Positions 1 through 6,574 of a stretch of DNA of 10,299 nt are shown in pieces. The DNA comes from Amoebophilaceae bacterium UBA1467. Its GTDB lineage: Bacteria; Bacteroidota; Bacteroidia; Cytophagales; Amoebophilaceae. The first letter of the stretch is position 1; each line of letters starts with the position of its first letter. The notes under the pieces were generated by a model. That model was not told the origin of the DNA. It made no database searches and worked only from the letters and a program-made list of their open reading frames with translations. The stretch lies in assembly GCA_002325615.1 (NCBI GenBank), contig DCSL01000079.1:7069-17367 (forward strand), read 5' to 3'. Made by a program: the position numbers and the translations under genes.

Positions 1-108
1 CCTTGTTGTAGCGCATAGCTGCTCTATCAAGTAATTTTTTGATTGCGTGATTACCTAGTCAGTGGTATCATCTTCTTCCCTCTCCTACAATGTATTAGCT
101 TTGCGGTC
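1..108. other. Upstream region of dnaX, no gene seen
   Basis: The first 108 bases hold no recognisable coding end. An AT-rich stretch TAATTTTTTG at 32-41 roughly resembles the Bacteroidota -7 element but has two extra bases, so it is only a weak promoter candidate. ATCAA (26-30) and TTGAT (39-43) could form a five-pair hairpin. Confidence 0.3.
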
Positions 109-1869
109 ATGAAGAACTTTGTTGTTTCTGCTAGAAAATACCGCCCTGCTGTTTTTGACCATGTAGTGGGGCAGCCTCATATTACTACAACACTGAAAAA
201 TGCCATTAAAGATAAACACTTAGCACAAGCTTTTTTGTTTTGTGGCCCCAGAGGAGTAGGAAAAACAACTTGTGCCCGCATCTTGGCAAAAACGATCAAT
301 TGCCAGCAAGTTACAGTAGATACAGAACCTTGCAATACCTGCGCTTCCTGCACCAGCTTCAACAGTGGTCGTTCCCTGAACATTTATGAGCTTGATGCCG
401 CTTCCAATAATTCTGTAGAAGACATCCGTGTCTTGGTAGAACAGGTCCGCTATTCACCACAAGCAGGGCAATACAAAGTCTACATCATCGATGAGGTACA
501 CATGCTTTCCAATGCTGCTTTCAATGCTTTCTTAAAAACACTAGAAGAACCTCCCAGCTATGCCATCTTTATCCTGGCTACTACGGAGAAGCACAAAATC
601 ATTCCTACTATCCTGTCTCGGTGCCAGATATTCGACTTCCACCGTATCCAACCCAAAGACATCGTGCAACAGTTAAAGCACATCGCTCAACAAGAAGGCA
701 TTACTTATGAAGAAGAAGCCTTGTATCTAATGGGTCAAAAAGCTGATGGTGCCCTGCGGGATGCACTGTCTATTTTTGACCTTGTTGTCACTTTTGTATC
801 AGGTCAATTAGTATCCCTCCAGGCTACACTCGAGCACCTACATATTTTAGACCATTCATACTACTTCAAACTTACTGATGCTTGCCTCCAACACAACCCT
901 GGCGCAGCTTTACTGATCTACGATGAGATTCTTAGGTCAGGTTTTGATGGGCACCACTTTATTACCGGCCTGAGCGAACATTTCCGTAACCTGATGATGG
1001 GCCAAGATGTGGCTACCTTACAGCTTTTAGAAGCGGCAGATAGCGTAAAAGAGCAATATCAAATCCAGGCAGCACGGGCAAGCTTAGCTTTCTTGTTCAA
1101 GGCTCTTAACATTGCCAACCAGTGCGATTTGCACTATAAAAACAGTAACAACAAACGATTGCATGTGGAGGTGGCTCTGATAGAGCTAACTCATATCCAG
1201 GAGGTTGACCAGCTAGCAGGTACTGTAAAGAATCCGCTTACGCAATTGCACAGCAAACCATCAACCCCGACTACTACTCCCACGTCCGTCTTAGCATCAT
1301 CGCCTCAAAGAAAGGATACGGAGAAGAATAACGAAAAGTGTAAAAACGAGGGTAAAACTGTTGGTAGTGCTTCTCCACTGCCTGCTAAAAAGGTGAGTAC
1401 CTTACAGGCAACAATTAAACTCCCTCAAATTGATCAGCTCAAAAAAAGCTTTGACCAGCAACAACCATCATCGTGTTCACAGCCACCCGAGCGAATAACA
1501 ACCCAACTGCCCATAACGCAGGAGGCTGTGCATCAACACTGGGAAACTTATGCCAAGAAGCTCAAGACAGCTGGAAAAATGTCAGAATATAGCCTACTCA
1601 ATCAAGACATTACCTTGGCAGACACTACCATTGTGTTGCAACTGGTGAATGCTGTGCAACAAGACATCTTAGCAGGGATTCAAGAAGACCTCATGGCATA
1701 TTTGCGGAAAATTTTGCAGTGCCCAGCCCTTGAACTCAAGGGTGTGGTGGTGCCAGCTGAGAAGAATACCAAGCCTTACACAGCGCAAGAGAAGTTTAAC
1801 TACCTAGTGGAGAAGTATCCTGATTTGCGTATGTTCCAAGAAAAACTATGTCTGGAGGTACAAGATTAA
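109..1869 (+). CDS. dnaX: DNA polymerase III subunit gamma/tau (clamp loader ATPase)
   Basis: This is the ATPase subunit of the replicative clamp loader, which opens the beta sliding clamp and, through its tau part, connects to the polymerase. Numbering from the ATG at 109 gives 586 residues. Visible motifs are Walker A GPRGVGKT (46-53), a zinc-binding cysteine set (C65, C75, C78, C81), Walker B IIDEVH (126-131), sensor-1 ATTE (157-160) and the SRC arginine-finger motif (170-172). Residues from about 380 to 470 form a Pro/Ser/Thr/Lys-rich linker, and from about 474 there is a C-terminal domain resembling the Bacteroidota tau tail. The frame is open back to a TTG at 43, but the 22 extra residues are hydrophobic and unlike the family, whereas KNFVVSARKYRP directly after the ATG is the usual N-terminus. 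No Shine-Dalgarno sequence precedes the ATG. A seven-A run at 1441-1447 lies in the linker and could allow slippage to a shorter gamma-like form. Confidence 0.96.
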   Translation: MKNFVVSARKYRPAVFDHVVGQPHITTTLKNAIKDKHLAQAFLFCGPRGVGKTTCARILAKTINCQQVTVDTEPCNTCASCTSFNSGRSLNIYELDAASNNSVEDIRVLVEQVRYSPQAGQYKVYIIDEVHMLSNAAFNAFLKTLEEPPSYAIFILATTEKHKIIPTILSRCQIFDFHRIQPKDIVQQLKHIAQQEGITYEEEALYLMGQKADGALRDALSIFDLVVTFVSGQLVSLQATLEHLHILDHSYYFKLTDACLQHNPGAALLIYDEILRSGFDGHHFITGLSEHFRNLMMGQDVATLQLLEAADSVKEQYQIQAARASLAFLFKALNIANQCDLHYKNSNNKRLHVEVALIELTHIQEVDQLAGTVKNPLTQLHSKPSTPTTTPTSVLASSPQRKDTEKNNEKCKNEGKTVGSASPLPAKKVSTLQATIKLPQIDQLKKSFDQQQPSSCSQPPERITTQLPITQEAVHQHWETYAKKLKTAGKMSEYSLLNQDITLADTTIVLQLVNAVQQDILAGIQEDLMAYLRKILQCPALELKGVVVPAEKNTKPYTAQEKFNYLVEKYPDLRMFQEKLCLEVQD

Positions 1870-1884
1870 ATACGCTATTACCGC

Positions 1885-1905
1885 AAGAGACTACTAACTC
1901 TTTTT
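1885..1905 (+). terminator. Weak candidate terminator after dnaX
   Basis: AAGAG (1885-1889) and CTCTT (1898-1902) can form a five-pair stem with an eight-base loop, followed by T's to 1905. It lies between the dnaX stop and the end of the convergent transglycosylase gene, where a terminator is expected. The stem is short and AT-rich, so the call is weak, and part of the T run is shared with the 3' end of the opposite gene. Confidence 0.3.
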
Positions 1906-3223
1906 ATTTTGATGCATTGGGTGGGTGCTCATAAGCAACGGGGATATTAGCTGGCCTGATAAAACGCAACCATAGTACCCTGCCGGGCTTCAGGGGCACT
2001 GCTTTGCGTAACCTATTTTTGAGCAACAACGCCTCTTGCTTGATCCCATATTTCTGGGCAATGCTCCACCAGGTCTCCCCTTGCCGAACAATATGAAAAT
2101 GAATGCCTGCCTTACGCCGCTTGGGCATGTAGTAATACACCTGTCCAGGTATTATGGAATGATTCCTGTCAAGGTCATTAAACGTTAGAAATTGTGATAA
2201 AGGAATATTGCCTGCTTTGGCCAGGGATACTGTACTATCTCCTGGTAACGCTACCACACCGGTCATTTCATTGACTAGAGTAACTTTTGTATTACTTTTT
2301 TTGTATTTCTGGGTAGTAATTACAGGGAAGTTTTTCTGTTTTTCCCAGTACTCGGCGTAGTCTACGTCTTTCTTTTCTAACGTATTCTTTTTTGTGAATG
2401 TGACCCGGCGTGCATACTGTTGATGGGTCATAGGAATGATAGCAACACACGTCGTATCGTGCGGTACACGATAACGCTTGAGCCATTTGTTATGATCCTT
2501 GACTTGCTTTTGGTCTACACCAAACTCCTTTGCAATCTCAGCCAAAGTTTTTCCATGTGCTTCTTGGTACTCATGCAAGTAAAGCTCAGGATGACTTTCT
2601 TTACCCAGTACTTTCTCAAAGGCGACTTTGTAAGCTAAAAAGCAAATGATATACACGTGGGCTTGTTGCTCTATTTTCATCGACTTAGCCCCCAGGTAGC
2701 GCTTCTTGATCAACTTCCTTGCTCCTCCCCTACCCTCATTATAGGCTAGTAAGGCATATAGCCAATTATTAAACTCTTGATTGTGTTGTTTAAGATACTT
2801 CGCAGCAGCGCGGGTTGCTCCCGCAATGTGCATTCTTTCGTCTACGTGTTGGTCTATTTTTAAGCCCATCTCTCTAGCTGCTGGCTCTTTGAATTGCCAA
2901 AAACCTACCGCATTAGCGGTAGAAACAGCGTCTGAAATGAGCGCACTCTCTTGTATAATTAAGTACTTAAAGTCTAAAGGAAGATTTTCTTCTTTGAGTA
3001 TTCTTTCTACAATGGGAAGAAATAGATTGGCTCGGTCCAGAAGGGCCTGGAAGTATTTTTCGCTTTTAGTAAGGCTATCTACTTTCTCTTGAATTCGTTT
3101 CTTTGCCTCTTGAGAAAGCTGGAGTCTTATATCTGCAAATCGTATGCTGGAGGGAACTTGAGGAGTAGCCCCATGGACCTGTACAGTAAGGACAAAACAA
3201 CAAAGAAGCAGACATCGTTTCAT
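1904..3223 (-). CDS. mltD: Secreted lytic transglycosylase with LysM domains (MltD-like)
   Basis: This is a predicted peptidoglycan-cleaving enzyme of 439 residues acting in the periplasm. Residues 1-19 look like a Sec signal peptide (MKRC, then a hydrophobic stretch, with probable cleavage near VHG/AT); there is no proper lipobox. The SLT family-1 domain spans about 75-200. E92 in QES is the expected catalytic glutamate, with the supporting motifs AVGFWQF (105-111) and AYNEG (160-164). Three LysM-like segments follow, at about 218-264, 321-367 and 376-420; the last (HIVRQGETWWSIAQKYG) is the clearest. This order matches E. coli MltD, though that protein is a lipoprotein and the assignment to MltD itself is by architecture. 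The ATG overlaps the TGA of the upstream methyltransferase (ATGA at 3220-3223), so translation is probably coupled. A peptidoglycan role fits a cell that keeps at least some wall. Confidence 0.92.
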   Translation of the reverse strand: MKRCLLLCCFVLTVQVHGATPQVPSSIRFADIRLQLSQEAKKRIQEKVDSLTKSEKYFQALLDRANLFLPIVERILKEENLPLDFKYLIIQESALISDAVSTANAVGFWQFKEPAAREMGLKIDQHVDERMHIAGATRAAAKYLKQHNQEFNNWLYALLAYNEGRGGARKLIKKRYLGAKSMKIEQQAHVYIICFLAYKVAFEKVLGKESHPELYLHEYQEAHGKTLAEIAKEFGVDQKQVKDHNKWLKRYRVPHDTTCVAIIPMTHQQYARRVTFTKKNTLEKKDVDYAEYWEKQKNFPVITTQKYKKSNTKVTLVNEMTGVVALPGDSTVSLAKAGNIPLSQFLTFNDLDRNHSIIPGQVYYYMPKRRKAGIHFHIVRQGETWWSIAQKYGIKQEALLLKNRLRKAVPLKPGRVLWLRFIRPANIPVAYEHPPNASK

Positions 3224-3864
3224 TTTTTTCTCAAAATCATAAGCCCGTCCCTGATAGGCAGCAATACATTTGCTACACGCGGGTCACGATGTACTTGGGC
3301 ATTGAAATGAATAATAGCTTGCGTCCTTTTGTCTAGAAGCTGGTCACTTGCTGTAAGTACTTTACCCCCCCAAAGGACATTGTCAGCAATGAGAAAACCA
3401 CCAGGCCTTATGCGATCCAAAACTAAATCATAATAGCGTTGATAATTTTTCTTGTCCGCATCCATGAAAACAAGGTCAAATACCTCGTTAAGCTGCGGAA
3501 TAACATCCACTGCTTTCCCAATATGATACTTGATTTTGTGAGTTATGCCAGCTTGTTCGAAATAGCTTTTGACTCTTGATTCCAGGGTTTCATTTTTATC
3601 AATAGTATGGAGGAGCCCCCCTGGCTGTAGCCCTTCTGCCAAGCACAAGGCTGAGTAGCCCGTGTAAGTTCCTATCTCAAGAATCCTACTTGGCCGAAGC
3701 ATGTGAGAAAAAGTCGCCAACATACGGCCCTGCAAGTGCCCAGCAAGCATCTGAGGCAGAGGAACCTGGGCGTAAGTATCCTGATAAATTTTTGTTAGCA
3801 GTGGAGGCGCTGCTTCGGTATGATTTTCGCTATAAGCTTGGATCGTGCTATCGGTGTGCTTCAT
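3220..3864 (-). CDS. SAM-dependent O-methyltransferase (caffeoyl-CoA OMT / YrrM-like family)
   Basis: This is a class I SAM methyltransferase of the metal-dependent O-methyltransferase family. Numbering from the TTG at 3873 (217 residues), the SAM-binding motif I is LEIGTYTGYSAL (65-76), D92 is the acidic residue that binds the ribose, and D138 (in FMDADK) with D164-N165 (in IADNVLWGG) are the expected divalent-metal ligands. I prefer the ATG at 3864, three codons inside the frame, which gives 214 residues and a more usual start; the TTG at 3873 is the alternative. The natural substrate cannot be told from sequence, and bacterial members act on small phenolic compounds or remain uncharacterised. 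The stop overlaps the start of the lytic transglycosylase gene, so the two form a transcription unit. The 193-base gap to yicC upstream leaves room for its own promoter, but I see none with confidence. Confidence 0.92.
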   Translation of the reverse strand: MKHTDSTIQAYSENHTEAAPPLLTKIYQDTYAQVPLPQMLAGHLQGRMLATFSHMLRPSRILEIGTYTGYSALCLAEGLQPGGLLHTIDKNETLESRVKSYFEQAGITHKIKYHIGKAVDVIPQLNEVFDLVFMDADKKNYQRYYDLVLDRIRPGGFLIADNVLWGGKVLTASDQLLDKRTQAIIHFNAQVHRDPRVANVLLPIRDGLMILRKK

Positions 3865-4057
3865 CACATCCAACTTTGCGTAAAGATCATATTTAATTGC
3901 CTAAACTCTAAGCACTTGGCTCAGGTGATTTTTTAAGTGACAATAGTGTGGGTTAGGGAATCTTGTGTGCAACCATATTTTAAGCCTGCAGGTTTGTTCA
4001 ATGGCGAGCATTTGATGTCGCTACATTCTTTGCCGAGGTAAAGTGCTATCACGTCCT
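3865..4057. other. Intergenic gap between yicC and the O-methyltransferase gene
   Basis: There is no recognisable gene here. Short open frames exist on both strands (for example about 34 codons from a GTG on the plus strand, ending TAA near 4041), but none resembles a known protein. An eight-base palindrome CCTGCAGG lies near 3987-3994. In many bacteria yicC is followed by gmk (guanylate kinase), and I see no remnant of gmk in this gap. Confidence 0.5.
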
Positions 4058-4936
4058 TTACAAAATATTCTGCAACTGCTCTTTGATCTTCTCTAATTCA
4101 TCTTTCATGAGGATCACTTCCTTTTGTATAGCTGCATCGTTGGCTTTGGCCCCGATGGTATTGACCTCTCGGCCTATTTCTTGTGCAATAAAGCTTAACT
4201 TTTTTCCGACTGCTTGGGGGCTCTCCATTACTTCCCCGAAATAGGAAAGGTGTTGGGCCAAGCGTACTTTTTCCTCAGTAATATCTAGGCGTTCCAGGTA
4301 ATAAATCAGCTCTTGCTCCATTCGGTTTTCATCAATGACATGGGCAGCCATCAAAGTCTTGACACCTGTCTTCAGCTTTTCTCTGACAGCTTGGCTCCGG
4401 GCTGGATCTAGCTTTTCTACTTTTTCTAGCCCTTGTTTAATAATCTGTAAATAGCCTAAAAGCTTGTTGGCCAGCACTACTCCCTCTGTCCGTCTACTAT
4501 GGTCACACTGCTGCAGCGCAGCTCGGATTACTTTTTCAAGGACCTGTTGGTCGTCTTCGTAGGCAGTATCCTGATCAGACTTGGTGATGACTTCAGGAGC
4601 TTGCATAGCCAATTGAAAAAGTGCTTGGGAGGAAGCACCTACCTCCTGGGCCAGGGATTGCAGAATACGGTAATAGTCCTTAAAGAGCGCTTGGTTGATG
4701 TACGTTTGGGGCAAGGTGGCGTCTTTGCGTTCATAGGTCACAGACAGGGCTATTTTTCCCCGTTCTAGGCAGGCTATGGCCAAGTTTCTCCACGCGATCT
4801 CTTGTGCTGCAAATGCTTTGGGCAACCGCAGACTTATGTCGGCATGCTTGGCATTAATGGACTTAACCTCTGCACTTGCCCGCAGCCATTCATCTTGATA
4901 ATCGGATTTTCCGTAACCTGTCATCGATTTAATCAT
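4058..4936 (-). CDS. yicC: YicC/YloC family endoribonuclease
   Basis: This 292-residue protein has the length and both signature ends of the YicC family, whose members are endoribonucleases involved in RNA turnover (E. coli YicC affects the small RNA RyhB). The N-terminus MIKSMTGYG is characteristic and fixes the start at 4936. The C-terminal DUF1732 portion covers about 208-292, with GKKLSFIAQEIGREVNTIG (244-262), the conserved AKAND that follows, and the end EKIKEQLQNIL matching the family EQVQNIE ending. The middle (about 85-200) is helical and charged. No Shine-Dalgarno sequence precedes the ATG. The upstream neighbour on the same strand is the FAD oxidoreductase, 82 bases away, and co-transcription is plausible but unproven. 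No frame damage is seen and the assignment is firm. Confidence 0.95.
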   Translation of the reverse strand: MIKSMTGYGKSDYQDEWLRASAEVKSINAKHADISLRLPKAFAAQEIAWRNLAIACLERGKIALSVTYERKDATLPQTYINQALFKDYYRILQSLAQEVGASSQALFQLAMQAPEVITKSDQDTAYEDDQQVLEKVIRAALQQCDHSRRTEGVVLANKLLGYLQIIKQGLEKVEKLDPARSQAVREKLKTGVKTLMAAHVIDENRMEQELIYYLERLDITEEKVRLAQHLSYFGEVMESPQAVGKKLSFIAQEIGREVNTIGAKANDAAIQKEVILMKDELEKIKEQLQNIL

Positions 4937-5018
4937 GGTATCATTGCTTAAGGTGATGCGTCACGCTATATTTTGTAAGAGGGGTTCCGCATTATACCCA
5001 AGAGGCTACTCGGCAGTC

Positions 5019-6071
5019 TTAAACACTTTTACAAAACCCAACCCTGCTAAGCTGTACTTCTAGGGGGATTTTTTTTTGCAGCAACAGGTGCTCAACAAAA
5101 ATTTTTGCAAAGTACGGAGCCAATGACACACCTTTGGAGCCCAGGCCATTAAAGATACCTACTTGTGGATACCGAGGGTGTAAGCCTATGAAGGGCCTTC
5201 TGTCAAAAGTGGCTGGGCGCATACCTGCCCGCTGGTCAAGCACTGTGTAAGACAAGCTAAATGTGTCGCGTAGTTTCTCTTCCAGTATTTTCCTTGCTTT
5301 TTCCGTGGGCCTCAATGAGACGTCTTGCCAATCATAAGTGGCCCCTACAACAGCTTGGTTGGCTGTTTGCGGCAATACAAAAATTCGTCTGTTATAAATC
5401 ACCTCAAGAGGCTGGTGGAGTGCCACCAAAATCAGCTCTCCTTTCACCACCCGAAAGGGTAACGTACTGAAAAAAGGATTATGCTTAGCTTGCGGGCCTT
5501 CGCAAAAAATAAGCTGACGAGCTTCTATGTTTTGATAGCTTATATGGTTACCCAGACGTATGTAATCATAAACAAAATCAGCTTCTACGTATGCATAGTG
5601 AGCTTCCAGATAAGCCCGAGTGGCCTTTAAGAAGCTCTTCACATCCAAGTAGCCAGATTGATTGAGCACAATTCCGCCGTATTGGCATACCCTATTCTCT
5701 TGGTGAAAAGTTGTTTCTACAACTTTTTCTACAAAGTCGGTACGATTTTCTTGCATAGTCTTTTTCAGCCATTCAGCACGCTCCTGAGCTGTTAAAAATG
5801 GACGAAAAATAGGCATGGGGTGCAAGAATTGTTCCCCCAAGGTTTGTGTTGCTTCTTGATAAAACCTGGTGAGATACGGAAACAGTGCTTCTGCGAGCCA
5901 GGTTTTTACCATAGCCCTACCTGTGATTGGGTTGTAGATCCCTGCAGCAACGCTAGAAGCGATGTTGGTTTCTTCGTTATTGATGACAAGAATGCGTTTA
6001 CCGTGCTTCAGCAACTGCAAAGCGAGCACTGATCCAGCAATTCCTTGCCCTACAATGAGGAAATCAACCAT
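5019..6071 (-). CDS. FAD-dependent oxidoreductase of the DAO family
   Basis: This 350-residue flavoprotein belongs to the D-amino-acid oxidase / glycine oxidase superfamily. Residues 4-20 form the N-terminal dinucleotide-binding fold (FLIVGQGIAGSVLALQL), with GxGxxG at 8-13 and a short acidic-ended strand near 27-34 where the FAD ribose would sit. RAGMRPATFDRRP (281-293) and GLGSKGVSLAPY (309-320) resemble the C-terminal FAD-contacting block of DAO enzymes and of the oxidase part of MnmC. The protein lacks a signal peptide and is probably cytoplasmic. The substrate is unknown; an amine or amino acid is likely from the family. The ATG at 6071 directly precedes the Rossmann strand, which is the normal position. 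It lies downstream of tRNA-Glu on the same strand, with a candidate promoter and palindromes in the 216 bases between. Confidence 0.9.
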   Translation of the reverse strand: MVDFLIVGQGIAGSVLALQLLKHGKRILVINNEETNIASSVAAGIYNPITGRAMVKTWLAEALFPYLTRFYQEATQTLGEQFLHPMPIFRPFLTAQERAEWLKKTMQENRTDFVEKVVETTFHQENRVCQYGGIVLNQSGYLDVKSFLKATRAYLEAHYAYVEADFVYDYIRLGNHISYQNIEARQLIFCEGPQAKHNPFFSTLPFRVVKGELILVALHQPLEVIYNRRIFVLPQTANQAVVGATYDWQDVSLRPTEKARKILEEKLRDTFSLSYTVLDQRAGMRPATFDRRPFIGLHPRYPQVGIFNGLGSKGVSLAPYFAKIFVEHLLLQKKIPLEVQLSRVGFCKSV

Positions 6072-6093
6072 GTTACATGTCTAGAAGACAGCC

Positions 6094-6105
6094 GTTACGC
6101 GTAAC
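6094..6105. promoter_or_regulatory. Perfect 12-base palindrome GTTACGCGTAAC
   Basis: This self-complementary 12-mer lies just downstream of the candidate -7 box of the FAD oxidoreductase, near where its transcript would start. It could be a second operator or a small hairpin at the 5' end of the RNA. About two or three such palindromes are expected by chance in 10 kb, so its position is the main argument. Confidence 0.25.
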
Positions 6106-6108
6106 TAA

Positions 6109-6116
6109 CAAAACTA
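6109..6116 (-). promoter_or_regulatory. Candidate Bacteroidota -7 promoter element for the FAD oxidoreductase
   Basis: On the minus strand this reads TAGTTTTG, an exact match to the Bacteroidota -7 consensus TAnnTTTG. It would give a leader of roughly 30 bases before the ATG at 6071. I could not find a TTTG at the usual -33 distance; instead that zone is occupied by a 15-base palindrome (6125-6139), so the promoter may depend on an activator or be repressed there. Confidence 0.4.
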
Positions 6117-6124
6117 GGCTTCCT

Positions 6125-6139
6125 ATCAATAGTATTGAT
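6125..6139. promoter_or_regulatory. Perfect 15-base palindrome, candidate operator
   Basis: ATCAATA-G-TATTGAT has seven-base arms that match perfectly around one central base. It lies 8 bases upstream of the candidate -7 box of the FAD oxidoreductase, a normal place for a dimeric regulator to bind. The eight bases GTATTGAT recur at 6247-6254 as a lone half-site. No regulator gene is in the window, and chance cannot be excluded. Confidence 0.35.
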
Positions 6140-6144
6140 TTACC

Positions 6145-6180
6145 CTCCTTCTGATGAAAAATTAATATTGGAAGAAGGAG
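6145..6180. repeat. Inverted repeat with eight-base arms and 20-base loop
   Basis: CTCCTTCT (6145-6152) and AGAAGGAG (6173-6180) pair perfectly across an AT-rich 20-base loop. Neither strand has a T run after it, so it is not a classical terminator. It falls between tRNA-Glu and the FAD oxidoreductase and may mark the end of the tRNA transcript or a leader structure. Confidence 0.35.
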
Positions 6181-6256
6181 TAAGCTATGATGCCCCTGAG
6201 TTCTCTATCTCTTGTCTTGGCCAACAATCGTAGTAAGGAGGCGCCTGTATTGATCG

Positions 6257-6275
6257 TTCGTATCTACACTACGAA
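6257..6275 (-). other. Small hairpin in the 3' trailer of tRNA-Glu
   Basis: TTCGTA and TACGAA form a six-pair stem with a seven-base loop, starting 12 bases after the mature 3' end of the tRNA. Such trailer hairpins can guide 3' processing or pausing, but no T run follows, so I do not call it a terminator. Confidence 0.3.
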
Positions 6276-6287
6276 AGTAACGTTAAG

Positions 6288-6359
6288 TAGCCCGTAGGGG
6301 AATCGAACCCCTGTTTCCAGGATGAAAACCTGACGTCCTAACCCCTAGACGAACGGGCC
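6288..6359 (-). tRNA. tRNA-Glu, anticodon UUC
   Basis: On the minus strand this folds as a complete cloverleaf of 72 bases. The acceptor stem GGCCCGT pairs with ACGGGCT, the D arm is GTCT-AGGGGTTA-GGAC, the anticodon arm is TCAGG-TTTTCAT-CCTGG with anticodon TTC, the variable loop is AAAC, and the T arm is AGGGG-TTCGATT-CCCCT. The discriminator base is A, and CCA is not encoded (the gene continues ACTT). The first acceptor pair is G1-U72 rather than the usual G-C, and the outer anticodon pair is U-G. It reads GAA and GAG codons. A Bacteroidota-type promoter lies just upstream, giving a leader of about seven bases. Confidence 0.97.
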
Positions 6360-6372
6360 AGCATAAGCGCTG

Positions 6373-6403
6373 TAAATATAGTTACCTCACATTCTTTTTC
6401 AAA
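6373..6403 (-). promoter_or_regulatory. Bacteroidota-type promoter of tRNA-Glu
   Basis: On the minus strand TTTG (6400-6403) is followed after exactly 19 bases by TATATTTA (6373-6380). The Bacteroidota consensus is TTTG, about 19 bases, then TAnnTTTG, so only the last base differs. The expected start of transcription is near 6366, seven bases before the tRNA. The position, spacing and match support it. Confidence 0.6.
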
Positions 6404-6574
6404 TTCTGATTGTGTACCTTGATGGTCCAGGCAACGTGACACACAGTTATACTAAAAAATTAACAGAAGCATAAGCGCCTCAAGACGCAGTAGTGGAGGT
6501 TCGCTATTGCGCGCTCCTTGCGCTAGCCTCTCAGCTTCAAATTATCTCTATTCAGGACATACACTTTTTAAATA
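6404..6574 (+). other. Leader region of the GAPDH gene with a candidate hairpin
   Basis: No gene is seen here. GAGGTT (6496-6501) can pair with AGCCTC (6525-6530), continued by two more pairs after a mismatch. Inside it GCGC (6511-6514) can pair with GCGC (6520-6523) around TCCTT. This could structure the 5' leader of the downstream gene. A TATACT at 6448-6453 resembles a -10 box but has no matching -35 at 17 bases. The last bases before the ATG are AT-rich with no Shine-Dalgarno sequence. Confidence 0.3.

Noticed and set aside
43..108. TTG start for dnaX adding 22 hydrophobic residues (possible signal or membrane segment)
   Set aside because: Clamp loaders are cytoplasmic, and the ATG at 109 gives the standard N-terminus.
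2292..3310. Several open frames of 64-103 codons antisense to or overlapping the transglycosylase gene
   Set aside because: They are shadows of the SLT/LysM gene with no independent start signal or domain.
3906..4041. Short open frames on both strands in the yicC to methyltransferase gap as a gene or transposase remnant
   Set aside because: No recognisable domain, no good start, and lengths of about 34-55 codons are expected by chance.
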